Of a DNA stretch of 64,000 nt, positions 7,767 to 16,451 are shown in pieces. Positions within the stretch are counted from its first letter, which is position 1. Every line of letters begins with the position of its first letter. Below the pieces are notes generated by a model, which searched no databases, was not told the DNA's origin, and saw nothing but the letters and a program-made list of their open reading frames with translations. The stretch lies in NCBI GenBank assembly GCA_964436045.1, contig CAYTBN010000036.1:1-64000 (forward strand). Direction: 5' to 3'. Source of the DNA: CAYTBN01 sp964436045 (GTDB taxonomy: Bacteria > Myxococcota_A > UBA796 > UBA9615 > CAYRNR01). Made by a program: the position numbers and the translations under genes.

Positions 7767-8894
7767 TCAGCGGGAATCCAGCAGACTCTCCAACCCACCG
7801 TAACGATCCTCGAGCTGGCGCGCCACCTCGCCCGCCATCGCCCGGGAGCCCTCGGGGGTCAGGTGGAGGAACGCGAAGAACAGCCGCTCGGGGTGGGGCG
7901 CCTCGACCAGGGCCGCCCGTGGATCGACCCAGGGTACCCCGCGCTCCTCGGCCACCTCGGCCATCAGCTCGCACAGCTCCTCCTGGCGGGCCCGCGACTC
8001 CTGCACCCTCCGCCGGAGCTGGTCCACTCCCCCGTCACCCCGGCGGGCAAGCCGCTCGGCGACCACCGACAGGTCCATCCGATCCAGGTCGGCCAGCGGC
8101 TGCAGGACGAACAGCAGCTGGATCCCGCGGCGGCGGCCGAAGCCCGCCATGTCCTCCAGCGCCCGGCGGTAGCGGTCGCGGGTGGTCTCCCAAGGCTGGG
8201 CCGCGTGGCGGCGGGCGATCAGCCGGTTGTGCATCACCGTGTAGAACACGCTGCGCCCCCACAGGGCGCGCGTGTACCAGGCGCCGATGCCGGGCCGGAC
8301 GTCGAGCAGCTGGGACGAGAACGCATCGTTGAACGCCGAACAGACCGTCACCAGATCGGTGGGCGGGCGGGCGGCGACACGCTCGAACAGGGCGGCCACG
8401 TCCGCCGACGAGTAGCCGACCATCCCCATGTTGAGGACCTCGACCGCGTCCTCGTCTCCCAGGCGCTCGTCGAGCACCACCTCGAGCTGGTCGGGATAGG
8501 TCTCACCCTCCGGGCACTCGCTGGCCATGGTCGACGAGCCGCCCAGCGCGACGATCCGAATCCGAGCCTCCTTGGGCGCGGCGATGTCTCGCCCCCGGTA
8601 GCCCGAGCTGTTGATCTCCAGCGTGTTCAACAGCTCGCCGTTGACGTACAGCGGGTGGGTACCGGGCTCCAGGGTTCCCCGGCGCTCGGCGATCGGCGCC
8701 TGGATCGAGACCGCGATGACGTCGGCGGCGACGGGCGCCGTGTAGGGGTAACCCAGGTATCCCGCGTTGCCGGTCCGGATCGCGTAGATCGCCCGAGCCC
8801 CCAGCTCGACCGCCAGGGGCACCATCACCAGGGAGACCAGGATCAGGATCCCCCGGCGTCTCCAGGTCCTGCGGTCGGGGCTCCGGCGGGTCAT
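7767..8894 (-). CDS. SGNH-like protein with altered catalytic C-terminus (island SGNH 3)
   Basis: A 375-aa SGNH-fold protein with an N-terminal TM helix (~residues 15-36) and an ALGGSST block containing the probable nucleophile Ser120. The terminal block reads FAFLHLTPEG: His344 is present, but the Asp normally three residues before it is Ala. The catalytic triad may therefore be incomplete, or a Ser-His dyad. A charged helical region (~250-310) suggests a coiled segment. The ATG at 8894 has no Shine-Dalgarno sequence. A TATCAT -10 ends just 6 bases upstream, so the mRNA is probably leaderless. Divergent from the GT-C/UPF0104 operon. Confidence 0.72.
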   Translation of the reverse strand: MTRRSPDRRTWRRRGILILVSLVMVPLAVELGARAIYAIRTGNAGYLGYPYTAPVAADVIAVSIQAPIAERRGTLEPGTHPLYVNGELLNTLEINSSGYRGRDIAAPKEARIRIVALGGSSTMASECPEGETYPDQLEVVLDERLGDEDAVEVLNMGMVGYSSADVAALFERVAARPPTDLVTVCSAFNDAFSSQLLDVRPGIGAWYTRALWGRSVFYTVMHNRLIARRHAAQPWETTRDRYRRALEDMAGFGRRRGIQLLFVLQPLADLDRMDLSVVAERLARRGDGGVDQLRRRVQESRARQEELCELMAEVAEERGVPWVDPRAALVEAPHPERLFFAFLHLTPEGSRAMAGEVARQLEDRYGGLESLLDSR

Positions 8895-8900
8895 GCGGGG

Positions 8901-8906
8901 ATGATA
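8901..8906 (-). promoter_or_regulatory. -10 element (TATCAT) of a probable leaderless transcript
   Basis: TATCAT on the minus strand ends 6 bases before the ATG at 8894. The transcription start would fall on or next to the initiator codon. No ribosome site is visible. Confidence 0.5.
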
Positions 8907-8998
8907 CGACCTCGGCGGCAACACCGGCCAGGTTGCCCGACGTTTGACGCGGCGAGGAGTACATTCATAGATTGGGCTCGCGGGCTGGAGGGGCCTCC

Positions 8999-10957
8999 TT
9001 GGCACGGCAGCGACAACCGGACGAGGGTTCCACGGTCGACGACCGCACTCCAGGAGCGCCGGGGATCGGTGCGGGGGGCGGACGGGCGGCGCTGCTGGCG
9101 GCCCCGGCCTACCTGCTGGTGGCCCTGGCCGCCACATGGCCCGCCGTCACCGCGCCCAGCCGGTGGGTCATCGGCCACCCCAACGGCGACCTGTGGACCA
9201 ATCTCTGGGGTTACCACTGGGTCCGTGGCGAGCTGCTCGCGGGGCGCTTTCCGGTCGAGGTCACGCAGATCAGCCATCCCGCTGGCGGCCAGCTCTACTT
9301 CACCGACCTCACCGACGCCCTGCTCGCGGTACCGCTGCTGGGCCTGTTCAGCCTGCCGACGACCTACAACCTGCTGGTCTGGTTCAACCTGACCCTCGCC
9401 GCCGTGGCTGCCTTCGCCCTGGCGCGTCACCTGACCGCTAGCTCCCTGGGATCCTTCCTGGCGGGGCTGGTGTACGGCTTCTCCCCATATCTGCTGGGCA
9501 ACGTGGCGTCCGGGGTCAGCGAGACGGTCTCCGCCGGGTGGTTCCCCCTGGCGATGCTGGCAGTGCTGAGAACGGGCGAGACGGGGCGCTGGCGTGACGC
9601 CCTGGCCGCCGGCCTGCTGCTCGCCATCACGGCGATGGGTTGCCTGTACTACGGAATCGTCGCCGGGATCGTGGCGACGATGCTCGTGCTGTACGGCCTG
9701 CTGGCACGGCGACCCCGCTGGACGCTGCGGGAACGGGCTGCCCCGCTGGCGCTGGCGGCGCTGATCTCCATGGCGATCTTCGGGCCACTCTACCTCGCTG
9801 TGAACCGGACACTGACCGACGGCAACGACTTCGAGGCGCGCCCGCTGGTCCTCCCGCGCGCCTACCCGGTCAACTGGCGCCAGGCATCCCCGGTGACCGA
9901 CCTGGCCAACCTGCTGAGCCCCGGCAAGCTCACCACCGCCGCCGACGGGGTGAAGTCCGAGAACACCGTGTTCCACGTGACCTATGTCGGCTTCGCCGTG
10001 CTGGCACTGCTCGTGGCCGGGCTGCTCCCGGGCCGCCGTCCGCCCCCCCGCGGAACGCTGGACGCGCGGCGGGAGCGGGCGTTCTGGCTGGGCACCGCCT
10101 TCCTGCTGGGGGCGCTGTCGATGGGAGAGTACCCGGTGATCGCCGGGGAGGAGGCGCGGATCGCCGGGCTGCGGCTGATCCTGCCCGGCGCGCTCCTGGC
10201 CAAGGTGCTCCCCGTCGCCGCCCTGGGCCAGCACACCTTCCGCTACTTCGTGGTGGTGGTCCTCTGCCTGGCGATGCTCGGGGCCGGGGGGTGGAGGAGA
10301 CTGGTGCTCCGTCTGCCCGGACGCGGTCTTCGTGTCCTGGCGACGGCCGGCGTGGCCGTGTTGCTGGCGGCCGAGACCCTGTGGATCTCGCCGATGCCGC
10401 TACCCGTACCCGCAGCCAACGCGGTGGTCCCCGACTTCTACCGGGAGCTGGCCGGGGACACCGCCGACTACGCGGTCCTCGACCTGCCCTTCCACCACGA
10501 GAACTGGGTCCACGAACGGTACCTGTACTACGCCGCGATCCACGGCAAGCGCACGCCCTACACCTTCAACGCCACCGCCACCGACGAGGTCCGCTTCCTG
10601 CCCATCGTCCAGGAGCTGCAGGACTGGACGATGGAGAAGCGGAGTGACGTGAGCCTGGCGGATCGCGGGGGCCTGACGCCAGCGCCGCTGCTGGACATGG
10701 GTTTCGAGCTGCTGGTGGTCCACCGGGGCCTGATGGCCGGGGTCCTGCAAAAGCCCCTGGCCGAGAAGCGGATCCTCGCCGCCCTCGTGGACCGGTTCGG
10801 CGAACCCCAGCACGCCGACCCCCAGGTCGTGGTGTTCTCCCTCCGGGGCGAAGGCGAGGCCCGGGGATCGTCGAATCCGGAGTCCGGGCCGCCTCGCGGC
10901 GCTTCCCAGGGCCCCGCACTGCCCCGCCCACCCTCCACCCGGTTGACTGACCTATGA
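8999..10957 (+). CDS. GT-C-like polytopic membrane protein (pair 1, copy a)
   Basis: A 652-aa membrane protein with about 11-13 hydrophobic segments and a C-terminal extracytoplasmic domain, the plan of GT-C glycosyltransferases that use polyprenyl-phosphate sugars. The first long loop has NGDLWTNLWGYHWV; Asp64 sits where GT-C enzymes place the catalytic acid. Pair-mate at 26702-28543 shares TYNLLVWFN, YGFSPYLL, a V-T-D-x-x-NLL-x-PGK segment and HVTY. The TTG at 8999 is chosen for the GGAGGGG 5 bases upstream; a TTG at 8972 is possible. Its stop overlaps the next ATG (ATGA), so it is coupled to the UPF0104-type gene. Donor and acceptor unknown. Confidence 0.75.
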   Translation: MARQRQPDEGSTVDDRTPGAPGIGAGGGRAALLAAPAYLLVALAATWPAVTAPSRWVIGHPNGDLWTNLWGYHWVRGELLAGRFPVEVTQISHPAGGQLYFTDLTDALLAVPLLGLFSLPTTYNLLVWFNLTLAAVAAFALARHLTASSLGSFLAGLVYGFSPYLLGNVASGVSETVSAGWFPLAMLAVLRTGETGRWRDALAAGLLLAITAMGCLYYGIVAGIVATMLVLYGLLARRPRWTLRERAAPLALAALISMAIFGPLYLAVNRTLTDGNDFEARPLVLPRAYPVNWRQASPVTDLANLLSPGKLTTAADGVKSENTVFHVTYVGFAVLALLVAGLLPGRRPPPRGTLDARRERAFWLGTAFLLGALSMGEYPVIAGEEARIAGLRLILPGALLAKVLPVAALGQHTFRYFVVVVLCLAMLGAGGWRRLVLRLPGRGLRVLATAGVAVLLAAETLWISPMPLPVPAANAVVPDFYRELAGDTADYAVLDLPFHHENWVHERYLYYAAIHGKRTPYTFNATATDEVRFLPIVQELQDWTMEKRSDVSLADRGGLTPAPLLDMGFELLVVHRGLMAGVLQKPLAEKRILAALVDRFGEPQHADPQVVVFSLRGEGEARGSSNPESGPPRGASQGPALPRPPSTRLTDL

Positions 10958-12054
10958 CGTCGACAGGGCCAGACAGACGGCGCCCTCGCCTGCCGGGGCG
11001 GCGAGGACTCCAGCTCGTGGGCACCACCGCGTTGGGTGTTTTCCTGCTGGGGTTGGTGTTCCGCGGGGTCGACCTGGACGAGTTCGTCACCAGCATCCGC
11101 GAAGTGAGCGTGTTCTGGTGGTTCCTGATGGTCCTCTCGTCCTGCGCGATGCACCTGGTCCGGGTGTGGCGCTGGCACCTGATCGTCGTCCGGGTCGAGC
11201 GCACGAGCCTGCGCCAGACGCTGAGCATCGCGTCGGTGGGGATGATGGCGATCCAGGCGATCCCCCTGCGCCTCGGAGAATTCGTCCGTCCCTACCTGTT
11301 GACCCAGCGCTGCCGGATGCCCTTCGGCGGCGCGATGTACACCGTGGTGATCGAGCGGACGCTGGACCTGCTCAGCCTGGCGGTGATGTTCGCGGTGGCG
11401 ATCTTCTTCGCCGACATCCCGCTGCAGACCCTGACCCTGGGCGACTGGGAGGTGTCTTTTGTCCAGGAGGGGCAGCGGGTGATCGGACTCGCCCTGATCC
11501 CCTTTGCCGGCTGCCTGCTGGCGTTCTTGCTCCTCGGCGAGCGCGCGGTGCGCTGGACGGCGGCCGCGGTGCGCGTGGTTCACGGGCGGCTGGCGGACCA
11601 GATCGAGAACTTCCTGGTCTCCTTCCTCGAGGGGGTCCGCACCATGCGCGATCTGCGCTTCGGCGTGGCGATGGTGCTCACCACGGCGGCGGCCTGGCTC
11701 CTCAACGTCGCCATCTACTGGACCCTGGCCCAGGCCTTCGGGATGGAGCTGCCGCTGATGGCCGGGGTCGTGATCATGGTCGTGTTCATGGTCGGCATCC
11801 TGTTGCCCGCCCCACCCCTGTTCGCCGGGGTGTTCGAAGTCTTCATGATCGCCGGGTTGCTGCTCTACAACGTCCCCCACGACCACGCCGCTGCCTACAC
11901 CGTGGTCTGCCACGTGACCGAGATCTGTCTCCTGTTCGGCTGGGGGTTGCCCTTCCTGTGGCTGGACGGGTTGTCCTTTCGCGGGCTGCTCGACATCGCT
12001 CGCTCGGCGAAGCAGGAGGCGGACGCAAAGGAGCCCGGGCCGCCAGAGACTTGA
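10954..12054 (+). CDS. UPF0104 / lysylphosphatidylglycerol-synthase TM-region family protein (copy a)
   Basis: A 366-aa polytopic protein (about 8 TM helices) matching the AglD/MprF-N-terminal type (UPF0104) family, whose members are thought to move lipid-linked or lipid substrates across the membrane. Recognisable elements are LGLVFRGVDLDEF near the N-terminus, a P-L-R-LGEFVRPYLL block (~residues 105-120) and PAPPLFAGVFEVF near residue 290, all conserved in the paralogue at 35615-36694. The synthase domain of MprF is absent. It overlaps the GT-C-like gene by ATGA and most likely serves it, for example by supplying or flipping the lipid-linked sugar. Confidence 0.78.
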   Translation: MTSTGPDRRRPRLPGRRGLQLVGTTALGVFLLGLVFRGVDLDEFVTSIREVSVFWWFLMVLSSCAMHLVRVWRWHLIVVRVERTSLRQTLSIASVGMMAIQAIPLRLGEFVRPYLLTQRCRMPFGGAMYTVVIERTLDLLSLAVMFAVAIFFADIPLQTLTLGDWEVSFVQEGQRVIGLALIPFAGCLLAFLLLGERAVRWTAAAVRVVHGRLADQIENFLVSFLEGVRTMRDLRFGVAMVLTTAAAWLLNVAIYWTLAQAFGMELPLMAGVVIMVVFMVGILLPAPPLFAGVFEVFMIAGLLLYNVPHDHAAAYTVVCHVTEICLLFGWGLPFLWLDGLSFRGLLDIARSAKQEADAKEPGPPET

Positions 12055-12064
12055 GCGGAGGTCT

Positions 12065-12709
12065 TCAGCGGGCGGGCGGCGGTGTATCCGTCGCCCGGCG
12101 CGCCACGACCGTGTAGGTCCCCTCCCGGGGATTGACCGGGTGCACTGTCGAGGTGAATCCCCGCCGCACGAGGGCGTCTTCCACGGCCCCGGGCAGGAAG
12201 AGCCGGACACGGGCCCGGAAGGCCAGCGCGAAGAACAGCTGGTGGGTACGAGCCCACAAGGTCGGGCCGATGGTGTTGATCACCGCCACCCCATCCGGCG
12301 CGAGCAACCGCTCGATCTGATCGATGCAGCGGTCCAGGGGCAGGAACTCCCAGCAGCCGGAGCCGACGATCAGGTCGTAGACCCCCTCCACGTCCCGGAA
12401 ATCGGTGATCCGGAACTCCACGTTGTCCGGCGTCCCGTCCCGCCGGCTGAAACGGACCATCCCCCGGGACGAGTCGATGGCCACGATGTTCGCCTTGGGG
12501 TAGCTGCGCGCCAGCTGGCGGGTGAACTGCCCCGGCCCGCTGCCCACCTCGAGGATCCGGGCGTCCGCGGGCAGGGGAGGCAACGCGTCTGCCATCGACC
12601 GATGATTGTTGGTCAACCAGCGGCCGAAGGGGGGGATCTGAAAATGGGAGAGATAGGCCTTGGGGTACACGTAGTAGCTGATCGGACCCTCGGAGGAGTC
12701 ATCTGTCAC
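12065..12709 (-). CDS. Class I SAM-dependent methyltransferase
   Basis: A 214-aa soluble methyltransferase. The SAM-binding motif I is ILEVGSGPGQFT (residues ~52-63), with an acidic motif II (NIVAIDSS, ~75) and a motif near VYDLIVGSGCWEF. The C-terminal region (IGPTLWARTHQLFFA...) may bind a membrane or substrate. The GTG at 12709 is preceded by GAGG with 7-base spacing. It converges on the UPF0104-type gene with a 10-base gap. It could modify a sugar or lipid in the neighbouring pathway; the target is not predictable. Confidence 0.78.
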   Translation of the reverse strand: MTDDSSEGPISYYVYPKAYLSHFQIPPFGRWLTNNHRSMADALPPLPADARILEVGSGPGQFTRQLARSYPKANIVAIDSSRGMVRFSRRDGTPDNVEFRITDFRDVEGVYDLIVGSGCWEFLPLDRCIDQIERLLAPDGVAVINTIGPTLWARTHQLFFALAFRARVRLFLPGAVEDALVRRGFTSTVHPVNPREGTYTVVARRATDTPPPAR

Positions 12710-12813
12710 GGTGGGTCCTCGGTCAGCAGGGGCCCGGGTGTCCGCTGGGGTCGCTCGACGCGCCCCGCGGCTCTCCGCAGCCAGCCCCCCATGGTAGCGC
12801 GTTCCGGGGCGCG

Positions 12814-14460
12814 TCAGAACCAGGCGGTCTCGACCACCATCTCCGAGCGCATGTCCAGCAGGCCGTTGCCGTGGCGCTCGTCCTCCCAGGTCATCACCAC
12901 GTTGGTGCCGGCCGCGGCGCCGTTGAGCTCGGACGAGCCGGCGATGAACACCGCGTGGTCGATAACCACCCCGTCGCCCACGGCCAGCTCGGCATCCACC
13001 GCCGCCACCCACAGCTCGATGCGCCCGCTCTCAGGGGTCTCCTCGTAGGAGCGCAGATCGGCCCACAACAACACGCCGGTGTGGTCCGGGTGCCCCATCA
13101 CGAAGGGGTCCATCCGGTCGAAGGGGGCGTCGTCCAGCATCACCTGGTAGGTGCCCTGGGCCAGGATGCCGTCGCTGCCAATGGTCTCGCCGCGGAAGAG
13201 GGTCGGGGAGTTGGGATCGGGATCCATCAGATCGCTCAGGCTCCAGATCAGCAGCAAGTCGTCCCCGAGGGAGCCCAGCCTGGCCTCCCAGGCCCAGGTC
13301 CACTCGGCCTCCGGTCCGGCGTACTGCTCGTCGACCAGGATCCCGTCGGCGTCCAGGGTCGCCACCTGGGTCTTGGGCAGGTCCATCTCCAGCCAGTCGT
13401 CCCAGCGGTAGCGGACGAAGGACACCACCGACACCTCTCCCACCGCCTCCACGTTGACGAACACGAAGGGGTCGAAGCCGGCGATGGGGTCCCCGTCCCC
13501 CGACGACGACGCCACCACCGGGCCGATGGGCAGGAGGGTGTCCTCGGGGATCCGCAACCAGCGGACCTCCTCGACCCCCGTGTCCAGGTACACCCGGTAG
13601 GCCGCCACGAAGGCCTCGCCGTCGAAGGTCACGTCACCCCGGGGCTGGCCAGCGCCCGCCTCGGGGGTCAGGTCCAGGGGCGCCAGCAGCTCGACGCCCT
13701 CCAGATCCAGGATCCGCAGCTTGTTGACGTAGGGCGCGCCGGGCTCCTGGTACAGCACCGCCACCGAGGTGGTGCCGAAGGCGGTGAACGCGTACAGGGT
13801 GTCGGCCTCGCCCGCCTCGGTCAGCTGGATGCGGTCGCCCTGCAGCCGCCCGGCGCCGTCGACCCGCTGCATCCAGGCCTCCCGCTGCTCGGAGTAGGTG
13901 GCGACCCAGGTCAGGTAGAGGGCGTCACCCACCCGGTGGATCCGCGGGGTGGTCGTCAGCCCGGCCTCGTCGAAGTCGGTCAGCTGGACGCCCTGGGTGC
14001 CGACTCCCAGGTCCAGGATGGTCGTCTGCACGCTGCCGTCCCCGCAATCGGCTGAGATCACCACCGGGTGGACCGTTTCCTCCAGCCCGTCGATGAGCAG
14101 GGTCAGCACCCACTCACCGGGGGCCAGCTCCTCCCCCGGACCGCTGCTGCCGGTGTCCAGCGAGGCGCTGACGCCGGTCACGTCTCCGTTCACCTCGACC
14201 CGCAGCGGGATCGACGGATAGACCGCCGGATTGGCCCACGCCGCCCCGTCGACGGCCTGGGGCAGGCCCGTCAGCGAGCAGGGATCACCGTCGTCGTCAT
14301 CGTCCCCGTCACAGACGCACTCGCAGCTCTCTCCGTCCCCGGACAGCTCGTACCAGCAGTCCGGATCGCAGGGGATGTCGTTGCAGGGGAATTTGTCCTC
14401 CGGACACCCCGACAGCCCCGCGACCAGCAGCCAGCCCAGGATCCACACCTTCGTCCGCAT
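12814..14460 (-). CDS. Large lipoprotein, probable beta-propeller
   Basis: A 548-aa lipoprotein with signal peptide ending GLSGC (Cys ~20), a Cys-rich segment with many disulfide-capable residues (residues 20-50), a short run of Asp, then ~450 residues of repeating beta-strand pattern (V-T-FDGEAFVAAYRV, LGSLGDDLLLIWSL, GTNVVMTWEDERHG) typical of propeller or sialidase-like repeats. No catalytic signature. The ATG at 14460 has GGAGG with 8-base spacing; a GTG two codons upstream is possible. Function unknown, surface or periplasmic. Confidence 0.75.
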   Translation of the reverse strand: MRTKVWILGWLLVAGLSGCPEDKFPCNDIPCDPDCWYELSGDGESCECVCDGDDDDDGDPCSLTGLPQAVDGAAWANPAVYPSIPLRVEVNGDVTGVSASLDTGSSGPGEELAPGEWVLTLLIDGLEETVHPVVISADCGDGSVQTTILDLGVGTQGVQLTDFDEAGLTTTPRIHRVGDALYLTWVATYSEQREAWMQRVDGAGRLQGDRIQLTEAGEADTLYAFTAFGTTSVAVLYQEPGAPYVNKLRILDLEGVELLAPLDLTPEAGAGQPRGDVTFDGEAFVAAYRVYLDTGVEEVRWLRIPEDTLLPIGPVVASSSGDGDPIAGFDPFVFVNVEAVGEVSVVSFVRYRWDDWLEMDLPKTQVATLDADGILVDEQYAGPEAEWTWAWEARLGSLGDDLLLIWSLSDLMDPDPNSPTLFRGETIGSDGILAQGTYQVMLDDAPFDRMDPFVMGHPDHTGVLLWADLRSYEETPESGRIELWVAAVDAELAVGDGVVIDHAVFIAGSSELNGAAAGTNVVMTWEDERHGNGLLDMRSEMVVETAWF

Positions 14461-14481
14461 CGCCACGTCCTCCCGCGCCGC

Positions 14482-14487
14482 ATCCTA
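14482..14487 (-). promoter_or_regulatory. -10 element (TAGGAT) for the propeller lipoprotein
   Basis: TAGGAT on the minus strand lies 21 bases before the ATG at 14460, leaving a ~15-base leader that contains GGAGG. Confidence 0.45.
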
Positions 14488-14526
14488 TCCCACCGGCCGC
14501 GTGCCGCCGGCAAACGCCCCGCGGGA

Positions 14527-14535
14527 TGGTACGAT
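14527..14535 (+). promoter_or_regulatory. Extended -10 (TGgTACGAT) for the radical SAM operon
   Basis: TG at 14527-14528 and TACGAT at 14530-14535. The transcript would begin near 14542, so an ATG overlapping this element at 14526 cannot be the start of the downstream gene. Confidence 0.5.
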
Positions 14536-14579
14536 GCTTGCTTGGGGTCGGGGGCCAGGGGACGATCATCCCCGAACCG

Positions 14580-15335
14580 GTGGTGGACATGTTCGACGGC
14601 GCGCTACGACCCACGACGACCCACCGGGTCCGCGGCTTCCTGGCGGGCCAGGGAGTGAACCTGGAGCCCTGGTCCGGACTGGACGAGACCTACGCGGCGT
14701 TCTACTCGTTGCTCCGCGAGCGCCGCGACGATCCGGCGTTCTGGGAGCCCCTCGGCGCGTTGCTCGAGGAGCTGGTCGACGACACCGCAGGGCCCGGCTC
14801 GCTGCCCGCCCCCCGGGCCGAGCTGCTGAACGCCTTCGACCGCGAAGCCGTGCTGCGGGACCTGCGTGCGGCGCTGCCCGACGACAATGGCGGCGCCCCC
14901 GTCGACCTGGCGCGCTTCGCCCGTTCGCTCTCCGGCGCCGTCCTGGGCAGCTTCCTGCTGTTCGGGCTGGCCGCCTCCGGCTGCGACTGGACCGCCGACT
15001 GTCCGCTGGAGGAGAACTCCACCCTGTGGGCCGCCATCGACGAGTCCGAACTGGGCGACCAGGACCGGGCCGACCTCTGCCCCTGCCTGTCGGACATGAA
15101 CACCGACTGGGACGAAGGTCTGACCACCCTGTTCGAGACCGGCGGCGAGGCGGAGATCGCCGCGGTGCTCGAGGAGATGGTGGAGTGCTGCACCAACGAC
15201 ACCTGGGTCCTGAACGAGGACTACGCCGAGGTCGCGCCGGACCTGCAGGAGGGCTGGCTCTGCGATCCGCCCGAGAGGGGGTTGCCCCCCATCGGCCCCC
15301 AGCCCGCCTACAAGGGCGTGGCCTTCCCGGACTGA
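14580..15335 (+). CDS. Unknown protein with internal lipobox, first gene of radical SAM operon
   Basis: About 251 aa, not recognised. A soluble N-terminal half (~115 residues, rich in Leu, Arg and acidic residues) is followed by a hydrophobic stretch ending LFGLAASGC, which looks like a lipoprotein or TM signal placed mid-protein. The C-terminal half is acidic and Cys-rich (CPC, a CC pair, CDPP) and ends KGVAFPD. It lies 6 bases upstream of two radical SAM/SPASM genes, a position often taken by their substrates or partners. The start is uncertain: GTG at 14580 is the first standard codon after the promoter, but an ATC at 14568 is better placed behind AGGGGA. Confidence 0.55.
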   Translation: MVDMFDGALRPTTTHRVRGFLAGQGVNLEPWSGLDETYAAFYSLLRERRDDPAFWEPLGALLEELVDDTAGPGSLPAPRAELLNAFDREAVLRDLRAALPDDNGGAPVDLARFARSLSGAVLGSFLLFGLAASGCDWTADCPLEENSTLWAAIDESELGDQDRADLCPCLSDMNTDWDEGLTTLFETGGEAEIAAVLEEMVECCTNDTWVLNEDYAEVAPDLQEGWLCDPPERGLPPIGPQPAYKGVAFPD

Positions 15336-15341
15336 GCCCCG

Positions 15342-16448
15342 GTGAACGACCCCCACGTGAAAGCCAACCTCGCCGGCAAGATCCCCCGCTTCCCCCAGCA
15401 CTGCTTCTGGGAGATCACCGACGCGTGCAACCTGCGCTGTATCCACTGCGAGGCGGACGCGGGGCAACGATCGGCTGACGAGCTGTCCACCGACGAGGCC
15501 CTGGCGCTGGCCGACGACCTGGTCGGCATCGGCTGCAAGAGCGTCAACCTGACTGGCGGCGAGCCATTCCTGCGAAAAGACTGGATCGACATCGCGGCGC
15601 GGCTGTCCGGGCAGGGCGTCAACGTCACGATGATCACCAACGGCCTGCCGGTGGACGAGACCCGCATCGGCCAGATGCTGGAGGCTGGCGTCAGGGCGGT
15701 CTCCGTCTCCCTCGACGGCGACAGCGAGGTCCACGACACCATCCGCGTGTCGCCGAGCCGGAATGCCCCCTCCAGCTACGACGCCGCGATCCAGGCCCTC
15801 GAGCGGCTCTGCGCCTCCCCGCTGAAGACCGCGGTCATCACCCAGATCCACCGCCACAACCTGGGCGACCTGCCGCGGATGTACGCGATGCTCGACGGGA
15901 TGGGCGTCGATGCCTGGCAGGTGCAGATCGCGATGCCCCTGGGGCGGCTGTGGAAGATCCGCTTCGACTACCTGATTGACCCGCGTCAGATCCCCGGCCT
16001 GGTGGCCACCCTGGCGGGGATGATCCGGGAGATCCGCGGCGACGACTCGCGGATGAGGATCGCGGTGGCCGACAACATCGGTTACTACGGCCGCCACGAG
16101 CCGACGCTGCGCGGCGCGATGATCGGCAAGGAGACGTTCTGGGTCGGCTGCCTCGCCGGCTGCCGGGTGCTGGCCCTGTGCTCCAACGGCGACGTCAAGG
16201 GCTGCCCCTCCCACCCGCGGGTGTTCGTGGTGGGCAACACCCGGGAGACCCCGCTGGCCGAGATCTGGGCCGACGGCGACCGCTTCTCGTACAACACCGC
16301 CTTCGACGAGTCCAAGCTGGAGGGGGGCTGTGCCGACTGCGCGTACCGCCGGGTCTGCCGTGCCGGTTGCACCTCGATGGCCTACGGCGCCACCGGCACG
16401 ATCTACGACAACCCGTTCTGCTTGCAGCGAGCGGGCGAGCGCGGCTAA
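15342..16448 (+). CDS. Radical SAM/SPASM-type protein A
   Basis: A 368-aa radical SAM enzyme. The 4Fe-4S/SAM motif is CNLRCIHC (Cys29, 33, 36), followed by LTGGEPFLR and SVSLDGDSEVHD. The C-terminal third has a SPASM-like Cys set (GC-x3-C, C...GC, GGCADCAYRRVCRAGC, then PFC) for one or two auxiliary clusters, as in enzymes that modify peptides or activate sulfatases. It is paralogous to the next gene. The GTG at 15342 lies 6 bases after the upstream stop with a weak ribosome site, suggesting coupled translation. The substrate may be the preceding protein, the downstream sulfatase-like enzyme or a peptide outside the window. Confidence 0.82.
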   Translation: MNDPHVKANLAGKIPRFPQHCFWEITDACNLRCIHCEADAGQRSADELSTDEALALADDLVGIGCKSVNLTGGEPFLRKDWIDIAARLSGQGVNVTMITNGLPVDETRIGQMLEAGVRAVSVSLDGDSEVHDTIRVSPSRNAPSSYDAAIQALERLCASPLKTAVITQIHRHNLGDLPRMYAMLDGMGVDAWQVQIAMPLGRLWKIRFDYLIDPRQIPGLVATLAGMIREIRGDDSRMRIAVADNIGYYGRHEPTLRGAMIGKETFWVGCLAGCRVLALCSNGDVKGCPSHPRVFVVGNTRETPLAEIWADGDRFSYNTAFDESKLEGGCADCAYRRVCRAGCTSMAYGATGTIYDNPFCLQRAGERG

Positions 16449-16451
16449 TCC

